Shown here: piece by piece, positions 29,480 to 38,500 of the stretch
Position numbering within the stretch: position 1 is the first letter of the stretch
How the letters are laid out: each line of letters opens with the position of its first letter
Source: Trachythela sp. YZ-2020
Taxonomy: Eukaryota; Cnidaria; Anthozoa; Malacalcyonacea; Clavulariidae
Reading direction: 5' to 3'
DNA: 64,000 nucleotides
Assembly: GCA_016169945.1 (NCBI GenBank)
Contig: JADLSH010000363.1
Span: forward strand, 2,046,001 to 2,110,000
Notes under the pieces: generated by a model
Seen by the model: the letters and a program-made list of their open reading frames with translations, nothing else
Databases searched by the model: none
What the model was told of the DNA's origin: nothing
Translations under genes and position numbers: made by a program

Positions 29480-29987
29480 CAACTAGGGCGAAAATCCATC
29501 TCAAAAGGTTGGGGGGATGGAGCCTGCTGAAAGTTCTGGAGGCATGTAACACATTTAATGTTTTCAGGACATTTCCGCATCATTTATAGACATCTCCCGA
29601 CGGAGGCGTAACTCAGTTTGGTCTAAGCGTTAGGGGTGTAGGTAACTAGGTATGTTTTGCCCGACATGAAAAGGGCGTAAAGGGCAAAACCAATATGTCG
29701 GCCAAAACCAATATTGTCTATTGAGGCCCAATGCTGCAGCAGGAATGCCCAGGTATCGAAGATTCTAGGAGGGTATAGGGGCATGCAGCTCCCTCAGAAA
29801 AAGTTTGAAATCTAGAGTCTCTGAAACACCATTTCATGCACTTTGGGGGAAGACTTTACAGAATTCTGATGATGAGAACATGTCCTATAAGCAAAAGTGA
29901 GGAGGATAATTACATATTGATCTCCCTCTGCCAAAAAAGTGGGAGGGGGGATTCGTCCCCCCCATTCCCCCAGGATTGACGCCCTTG
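29480..29987. mobile_element. hAT-like element, 508 bp
   Basis: The ends CAACTAGGGCG and GACGCCCTTG are imperfect inverted repeats. The flanking 8-bp duplication CTACCCAA lies at 29472-29479 and 29988-29995. The interior shares a GACCATCAGA / CCAGGAAATGGCATTTCAGAG-like block, inverted, with the elements at 30090 and 45814. Confidence 0.7.
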
Positions 29988-30089
29988 CTACCCAATACCA
30001 TAGCTTCTTTTCGAGCAGCCCGGTGTCGTCCAGCAGTAACTAACAATGGAACAATGAGGGATGGCTCTTACTGGATCTCTAGGGAGAAA

Positions 30090-30332
30090 CAGTGGCGTGC
30101 TGGCAGGGGTGGCCACGGATACCGTACTAATTTAAGTACTACTACTAAATTCTAACCAAATTGCAAATTTCGACACGTTATAATGCCGTTTCCTGACCAT
30201 CAGATTTCTGTCAAATCTTCCCCCAAAGTCCAGGAAATGGCATTTCAGAGACTCTAAATTTAAAAATTTTAGAAAAACCTCGCTCCTGCGACTGCCCCCC
30301 CCCCGAAAAATAGTACCCAGCACGCCACCGGT
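30090..30332. mobile_element. hAT-like MITE, about 243 bp
   Basis: It begins CAGTGGCGTGCTGG and ends near CCAGCACGCCACCG. The flanks GGGAGAAA (30082-30089) and CGGAGAAA (30333-30340) are a 7-of-8 match. The interior GGAAATGGCATTTCAGAGAC block is shared with 45814-46227. Confidence 0.65.
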
Positions 30333-30483
30333 CGGAGAAAGGCACTGATAGAGCTATCCAGAATCGTAAATCGTTAGTAAAATGTCTGCATAAGAGAAGT
30401 GTCCGTTTTATAGAAGTTGTTTTAAAATGAAAATATGAGAGTTCTATACGTCAGGACATAGGAAATCTTGCTCAGGCCTGAAC

Positions 30484-30630
30484 CTAGACTTGGATCAAGT
30501 CCGTCTCTCTAGAGTCCGAGTCGCGAAGCGACGAGATCGAGCGCGCCGCGCGAGTTGCACCTCGCGCGCCGCTTCTCGGCGCGCTCGATCCCTCGGACTC
30601 TAGAGAGACGGACTTGATCCAAGTCTAGCC
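30484..30630. repeat. Near-perfect GC-rich palindrome, about 145 bp
   Basis: CTAGACTTGGATCAAGTCCG and CTCTCTAGAGTCCGAG at the left are exactly mirrored on the right. The centre carries GAGCGCGCCGCGCGAG and CTCGCGCGCCGCTTCTC. Its GC content contrasts sharply with the AT-rich surroundings. No duplication of target was identified. Confidence 0.8.
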
Positions 30631-31141
30631 TGAACCTTGCTATATCGTGAACAACGACACTGACCATTATTAATATCCTAATTCCTCGACAAGTCCTCGA
30701 CACACGACCGTGCCGGGATAAACCGGAACTAGTCCCATCGTCCAACCACATGTGAACATGTGAACGCTATTATCCTTGTTTCTAACTGGTTGACGAAGGA
30801 ATTGGTGGAATGTATTTACAATTCATCACCATGAGGCAAGCAAGTGAAGCAACAGTCAGACACGGTGTATAATTGCGTAGAAGGTAAAAGAAATCTGAAG
30901 GGAACAGACGTGTCTTGTCCTAATAGGGACAAAACTACGACGACAACATCCACACTGACTCCTGATTTTTATAAACAAAAGATATGAATCACAAAATAAT
31001 TGAATGTACCTCGTCAAGAGATCTACATTATTATTAATCAAAGTTGGCATGTTTGCGAACAGTATTGGGCAGGAATAGTATCGAATATTTCATAACCTTA
31101 AACTACACGGCGCACTACCTTAACACTAAGTCTTTGTGTTT

Positions 31142-31153
31142 ATGACAAGATGA
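31142..31153 (+). promoter_or_regulatory. Three-codon upstream ORF overlapping the PTB-gene start
   Basis: ATG ACA AGA TGA at 31142-31153 ends with a stop that overlaps the main start codon as ATGA (31150-31153). Such an arrangement can allow termination-reinitiation or reduce translation of the main frame. A role depends on the leader being transcribed. Confidence 0.45.
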
Positions 31154-32580
31154 CAAAAGGGAGCGCAATGGAACGTGCCTTTGAGAGCGCTGGATCTGAA
31201 GATGTTCAACAAAGACGAAGTGCAGTAAACATGAATGAAACATACGGAAATATGAAGGTTAAGGATTTGAATGACTACATTGACGTTTGCGACATTGGGC
31301 GCGAAACGGAGGATGAGGACGCTTATATAGTCTGTGAAGGATTCTCGATCGCAAAAGAACAAGACACGGCCAATTATGCTGAGATTAGTACAAGAACACC
31401 GTGCTCAACTGGTACTAAAATAACGCCGTGTTCAACTGGTACTAAAAGAACTGAATCGCTTGCCAGACGAACTCGGGAGTCTGACAACCCTATTTTACGC
31501 GTGATATTTACGCCTGATATTTTACGCGGTGAAGATTGTGAAGAAGATTGTGGGCCGAGAAAAATTGTCACACAAGACGATTTTGCATTGTACGAGAATA
31601 CGCGCACGACAAAACACGTACGCGAGCACGGACAAGGCCTTCGGAATGGGCATGAAAAAGTCCACTGCAGTCGCTCAGACTCAGAAATTGTATATCAGAA
31701 TACAGATTCCGAAATCGTTTATCAAAATACTTCAGACAGCTTTAATACTTCGCATGTTTATGAGAATTTTGAAGGAAAAATGAAATCACGCGGGCTAAGA
31801 ACGAGACATAGTATGAAATCAACCACGTCGAACGAAACATCCGAAACTGAATCGCTCTATGAAGATCTGGATGACGTTTACGAAGCAATGTCACCGCCTT
31901 CGCGACAAAGTTCCGTTTCAAAACCCATAGATATTGTATATACTTCGGTTGCCTTTGAAGGACGTAAGAACGCGTCGCCGATTTCTGTTGGGTCTTGTAG
32001 CATCTCGAGCTCGTTGGGAAGTTTAGAGAGGCCAGGGTTACAACGATGTGGATCATATTGTCACGGCGGTGCGCCTCTGGGTGTGGGGAAACCGCCAGAG
32101 CTACCGCCGCAAAGGGGAAGTGGAAGTTTTACCAACTCGAAGAGACCCAGGCCGCGAAGTCTACACATGGAGAAACAAAATTCTTCCAACGATTTTGGCC
32201 TAGGACGTCTGGGGTTGTACACCGGTACTTTAGTCGGGTGTTGTATTGTAACGAAAACAAGCCCGAAATCAGTGCAAAAAGTCATTTCTGATCATTTAGC
32301 CCGCGAGAGAAGGGAACATTCCAAACCCGTAAGCTTTCAGGTTTCAAGCGAATCCCTTCGTCTCAGTCTCAACTGCGCACCCTGGAGTCTAATTGCGCAG
32401 AACAGCGTGGACAATATTGGGTGTATCACAACCTACAGTTCGAGCAACAAAACAGCCCTAGGGTATACCATCAGTAAACCTGGCGAAGATACGCGACTGT
32501 TTGTTATACATTGTTCAGACGCTGATCAAATCAAAGAGACCATCGTAAAGACCTTCAACCGACCTGTCGCCACAAATTCG
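31150..32580 (+). CDS. PTB scaffold exon 1: tyrosine motifs and PTB-like domain 1
   Basis: This exon encodes 477 residues and ends at a GTAAGT donor. Tyrosine motifs in order are YGNM, YIDV, YIVC, YAEI, YENT, YQNT, YQNT, YENF, YEDL, YEAM and YTSV. The C-terminal domain (YTGTLVGC, PVSFQVSSESLRLSL, LIAQNSVDNIGCI, LFVIHCSDADQIKETI) has the strand order and C-terminal helix expected of PTB folds but is more divergent than domain 2. The frame stays open through the donor for 37 more codons, so intron retention would give a 514-aa form with only PTB 1. Confidence 0.85.
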
Positions 32581-35500
32581 GTAAGTAGACATTTTATGAA
32601 TTTCGCATTTTGTAGTACAATTATTTGGTCTAATTATTTTCAAACCGGATTTGAACCTGTATATGGAAGTCTGAAACGGATTTGGGAACGATAGAAACTG
32701 CCTTGATATTCGTGTCTGAAACGGATTTGGGAACGATAGAAACCGCCTTGATATTCGTGTCTGAAACGGATTTGGGAACGATAGAAACTGCCTTGATATG
32801 AAATTCGTGTTTTCGTCAATGAAGTTTTCATTAAAAATACGCTATATTCGGAATAAATTGCGATATTTTTAAAAATTACCTTAAATAGCGTGTGAACCAT
32901 AATTAAAGCTCAAAGCTATAAAAATGACTTACTATAAATAATGCCTTTAATAGCAATACTATAATAGCTGGAATTTTTCACATTGCTTTAATGCGCGTAT
33001 CGTTATTTATACTTAGTAAACGTTTAGTTTATTTATGAAAATTCGAGACGTTTAGGTTACTCTAGTATAGTGTTGATAGTATTACGGGCAAAGTCGACGT
33101 TCAATTTGGGGGATAAAGCTATAGAGTGTAGTCTAAACATTGTATATACCAAATTAAAACAAATTTATAATTTGACAAAGCCTTGTTATATAAGGTTTCA
33201 CGGCTTGCCAGTACTATCTGTGTGTACTTTACAACTTTGTCTCGTGACAAGAAAGTTGTGCAATAAAACATGTTGGATTTGCACTTAATTGGCATAAAAA
33301 CTAACATGCAATTTATCCTGAGAACAAACCAAGGTGTAAGGACTTATATTAATTGCATATAAGCTAATTTTGACGCAAGGCCTTACTACAGAAACACAGA
33401 ATGAACTATTCAATGTACGCAAGGAATGCTAAGACAAAATTTTAATGTTTAAATGTTTATACATGCATGCTTATACTACAGTTGACAAGAGACTGAAAAA
33501 CTGTGGATCCTCAGGAATTTACCTTGTTTAAGATTTTCAATATGTTTACGATTTAAGAGATTAGCTATTTCATCATTTAACTTCTTAATCAAGTACAAAG
33601 TAAACAAGAATTAAACTATCTTTAAAAATTGCGATTTAACTCGTCGAGAACTATTAATTATATCGATTTTGGATGAATTTTGCGCGTTTTTGTCAACATA
33701 GAAGATTGCCTATCAGTGTTTGGTCTGTAATCTAGAATACACTGATCAGCAATCGATGGAATGACCATCACACACGATGGCATGGCAACCCAAATACGCC
33801 ATATACAACATACTATTTACGATGGTAGTAATCGAAATAGGCCTGGCTTTAACTATATGTTCATATAGCAAAGGACCATAGTACCATATACATCCACTTA
33901 ACAATTTTAATACTCTTTAATAGATTAATCATATTTTAGTTTAATTCACTGATTCAGTTCACCAATTTTAATAATATCCTGTTTGGCAAGGAAGGGAATG
34001 CCACAGGAAGGGGGAAACGGGTTTATGCCATGCATGCAGACCTTTCTAATAGGATACGTAAGCATTATAATCCTACACATATGTGGTATATTATTTGGCA
34101 AGTAATGCCTAAAGTAATCCATGCCTAAAGTAATCCATTTATCTTTATTTTGTAAAACTTCTCCTGCCAAAAATATAATTCATGTCAGGGGTCATCTTAA
34201 AAATAATTTAGAATGGCTGATTTCAACAAGTAGAAGCATTGGGTACCAGTATCCAAGCTAAGCTGAGTGTTTCTCAAAAATTTGAATTTTAGAACTCCAC
34301 AATGGCCATTTCCTGCGTTTTCAGAGTGAATTTTGACTTTTTAGAACTGCTCATTTTGGAAAATGCGAGGCCTTAAGATGACCCCTGATTTACCTAAACA
34401 TGCAGGTCGACAGCTATACAGTGGATATCCTTTTCCTTTTGAAAATATGCAATTTCATGTAAACCCCAATGGTAAATTGTGATTTCAGTTAATCAATCTA
34501 AACAACAGATGGTTGTTCAATGTAAACAATAAACCATCTCAGCAGGTTTGAGTCGAGATTGCAAAACTTTAATTTCCAGACAAATTTCATTTTGAACGGA
34601 AACATATTCCTTCGCTTGTGTTATCTTATGAAGACTTTCCCATTCCTTTGTTATTTCAACTACATTCATTTGTCGCCATTTTCCTTGAGTAGTGTTCAAA
34701 TATTTGCGCTTTCGCTATGCAGTGGTATTAAAATAACATAATTAGCACTTCAAATCAAACACCTTGCATGTATTTCGCATGAATTTCATGACCTTTCGGA
34801 CGAGCTCTCAACCAGAATCCAAGGTCAGCAATGGCAATCTAGAAAATTGAACAAAATTATGCTTGTTTTATTTTATTAAAACAATTAATATATACTAAGC
34901 TAGGTTTGGCTAACTTTATATTTATACTGCATTGATAGCTCCTCCCTATAGAGAACTGGTCCAGAGTAAGGGTTAATGGAGGAGGAAATTGGAATACCCA
35001 AAAATACTAAGGCGTTTGGCATAGTAAGATATAGAATGGTAGTTATGGTACGGTACGGTAGGGTACGGTATGGTAGGGTATGGTGTGGTACGGTGTGGTA
35101 TGGTATGGTACGGTGTGGTATGGTACGGTACCGTACGGTACGGTAGGGTACGGTACGGTGTGATACGGTACGGTGTGATACGGTACGGTGTGGTATGGTA
35201 TGGTATGGTATGGTACGGTACGGTACGGTATGGTATGGTATGGTACGGTAGGGTATGGTACGGTACGGTATGATATGGTACGGTATAGTATGTGGTGTTT
35301 GGTAGAATCAAACTGGAAGCACTCTTCTCATATCTAACAACTCGGCATATTGCAGGAATCGAACCCTGATCACATGCAGAGGTGAAGAGCACATATGCAC
35401 TAACAACTGTGCCACAAACACCCCTTCGAAGTTGTTGGAAGTTAAATTCTAAAGTGAATGCGAAGGCTATAGGTATTTTAGCAAAGTTTCCTTTTCTTTT

Positions 35501-38500
35501 TATTAAGAAAAGGACAATTAAGTCACGGTCAACAACAGATTAAGCGGCATGTCATGGAAATGGTAGGCCGGAAAAAAACATGCATGCTCTTGACATTTTG
35601 CCAGAGGCTTTCATTGTTTACTGTTGTTGTTTTGCAGTACGTGGTTAAATATAAACCACAATTAAATTAAAACCACATGGGATATGGTCTATGGCGATGT
35701 TTTTTATAAGAAAATATTTTTGTGGGTAGATTAAGTTTTTATATACTTGCTGTATTACTAAGAGGTATAATAACCCAATGACACCAAACACTTTGGACGA
35801 GTAAAATCGTGTGGCAAGGGCGCATTGTGGATAACTGGGTTTACAAAAGACATGGGATGCCCACCGCGAGCTTTCCCCATTATAGTGCAAAATTTAGATA
35901 GAGTATAAATATCGGGTAGGGCGCGTTGCCGCTTAATAGGTGAACTAGTTAAAAGAAAGCTGTTGAAGTCACCTCTTCTCCAACTGTTGTTTTATATTTT
36001 CTAAACAATTTCCATTTTTATTTATAATTATTTTATTTTAGTTTAGTTAAATACTTTAGTTTTTACGTTTAACCGGCCCATGCAGTAGTAGAGCATCACT
36101 GTATAAATGAAATGCAAATTCTCATGTAATAGACCTATGTACAAAGAACATTTTATATTTTTATAGTTCAGGTATAGCATCTTGGCATAACGTGTCGGTA
36201 AAATAGATTTCCCAAGGGCCTGCAATGTCGGAAATTTGAAATCGAGTTATCAAGTTTTCTGTAACAACTGCATGGCACATTGGTTACTTCCGGTCTCAAG
36301 TTACCAATATGTACAATCTTCTTAAATATGTTTTGAATTTTGCTTAATCCGAGATTTCTCCCACCCAGGAAAGCATTAACAGAAATATGTTCTACATAGA
36401 TGGTTTTCATTATAGCAACGGAAAGGAAAGGGTTTTATAAGCTAGGTTAAAAATGAAAGGAAAAACCACCAATAAATCATCAAAATAAATATATCAAATT
36501 ATCAAAATAAATATATTTATTCGTCTACATAAACAGTGACCGTGTTCTATCAAATTCCTCCACGTAATATACGCTTTTTGACAAACCAAAATACTGAAAG
36601 TTTATATTTTAAGACGTTCGATTTCAATTTGCTTTTTAAATTTCGGCTCAACGTTCGGTTTGGAAAAGTCCACTTCGGAGTTGCGAACTTCACACCTTAT
36701 AAAATGAAAAATTTTGATAAAACGTTTAATGAGGAAAATGTTTAATTTAATAAAATGTGTTTTTGCAATTAAAAATTTTCCTCATTACATTTATCAAATA
36801 AAAATTTTATGTATTTCCACCTTAAAAGTTCTTAGAAGCTTGTAATTGTACTAATCTTGCATCTGATTGGATGAGAACATTTCGATAACCAATCAGGTAT
36901 CTTTGGAATGAAACTTGGAAGGAACAGTACACTATAAACAGTACACCAAAGTAAATGGGAGTATTATTAAAAGGCATACATGCATTCATTAAATGTCTTG
37001 CGGTTTTGAGTTTTAACTTCGAAAGGACAATCATAATTGAATTAGCTGTATAATATCTCAAAAAAGAGACAGTGCTTTGAGGGAAACAAAGCAACCATTC
37101 ACTGGGGGATAATGTAATCTGTCATTGATCATAACCTTTTAATTTAATGTTATGTCTTCTAAAACGTAAGCTTGTTCTTCTGTAAAACAGTCAAACAAAA
37201 ACCTTGGATTTTTGTAGCTTCGAATTTTGATCTCAATAAAAACCAACAACCTTGCGCGCACGCGATTTATGCCGAAAAATGTCTAAAGCATTAATTTGTG
37301 CCAGCTCTAACATCTAAAATAGACAATGCTGTAAATTAAAGGTGACCCTTCAAGGGGACATATTAAATTTAGCTTGTCATAAAATGATTATAAAATTATA
37401 TACGCGCTAAATCCCTGTGCAGTTTACTTAGACTCCCCTAAGGCAAGAAATCTATCTAAGTCAATAAGGAAAGATTATAAATAATTTGGACAGAATTAGT
37501 AAAGATATACCGCTTCCTTTCTGCGGAAATTTGCAGGGAGATCGTCTTTATTACGTTTTTTTCTATTTTCATAATAAAGTTTCATAAATAGCTCTTTGTT
37601 CTGCGTATAAATCTAACAATCTTATTCACTGAAATCTAAGCGCCAATATAATTGCAGATAAAACCACCAGCATAATATACTTATTACTTCTACATAAAGA
37701 TGATATTTATAATTTAACTCATGATATTTATAATTTAACTCAATCTATTCTAGGATTTATAGAAAGGTTATAAATTTATAACCTTTGTATAATCCCAGAA
37801 CTATAAAATTAAAATTTACAAAAAAATCTTAGTTTAATGTTATGATTTATGAACAAGGGTGAAAGTTTTAGAAGAAAGATTTAAGATGATATTGTTATTA
37901 TTATTACTTTTGTAGTAATACAATAACTATTAAATTATATTATTTATTGATAACTCGAGTGCACGAAACATTTCATTGACAACTTAACACTTGCCTTGGA
38001 GTACTTATACCAAACGAGATTTTATATTCTGACTGCGTTTGACTCAACATTGACTTATTGTCATGAGACAAATGACAATTATATGCTGGTTATGTAACGA
38101 ACACCGTCTTCTGCGTATATCGTTTCACGCTAATTTCTAATTGCGCTAGTCAATAAGTCATTCTACGTGCAAAAATTGCAAAGGTCAAGAACTCAAATTG
38201 ATGAACTCAGTTGAAAGTAAATATAAAGATTAAAATACGTCCAGACACATTCCAAATTAATAGATTAAAAATAACTGCATGTTAGAACTTGTAGTGTATA
38301 GTATCTTGGGCCGAAAGTGATACAATGATAAAATATCTTGATTTTTCGTTTTTACAAGAGAGTAATCTACGTACCTCTGGTGCCCTTCGCGTGTAGATTT
38401 CTACGAATAACAGGACGTAATCCTTTCAAGTGGTCTCAGTCATCCGGATTGGATAATCGATATTTATGTAATCAAGTTACAATAATTATAGAAGTGCGTC

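Larger units (their letters stand above)
23342..31149. other. Intergenic region between MLK and the PTB gene
   Basis: No gene is recognised in this 7.8-kb stretch. It contains palindromic elements (23505-23883, 24450-24735, 26243-26385, 27816-27874, 30484-30630), two hAT-like elements (29480-29987, 30090-30332), a single-arm hammerhead-like motif at about 29360-29405 and low-complexity AT-rich DNA. A possible MLK polyadenylation signal AATAAA is at 23985-23990. Confidence 0.55.

Noticed and set aside
30509..30751. 80-codon Arg-rich minus-strand frame
   Set aside because: It lies in the GC-rich palindrome at 30484-30630 and has no start context or family similarity.
34973..35392. 139-codon Tyr/Pro-rich and 67-codon Gly/Tyr-rich frames
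   Set aside because: Translation of a pentanucleotide satellite that stays open on both strands by composition.
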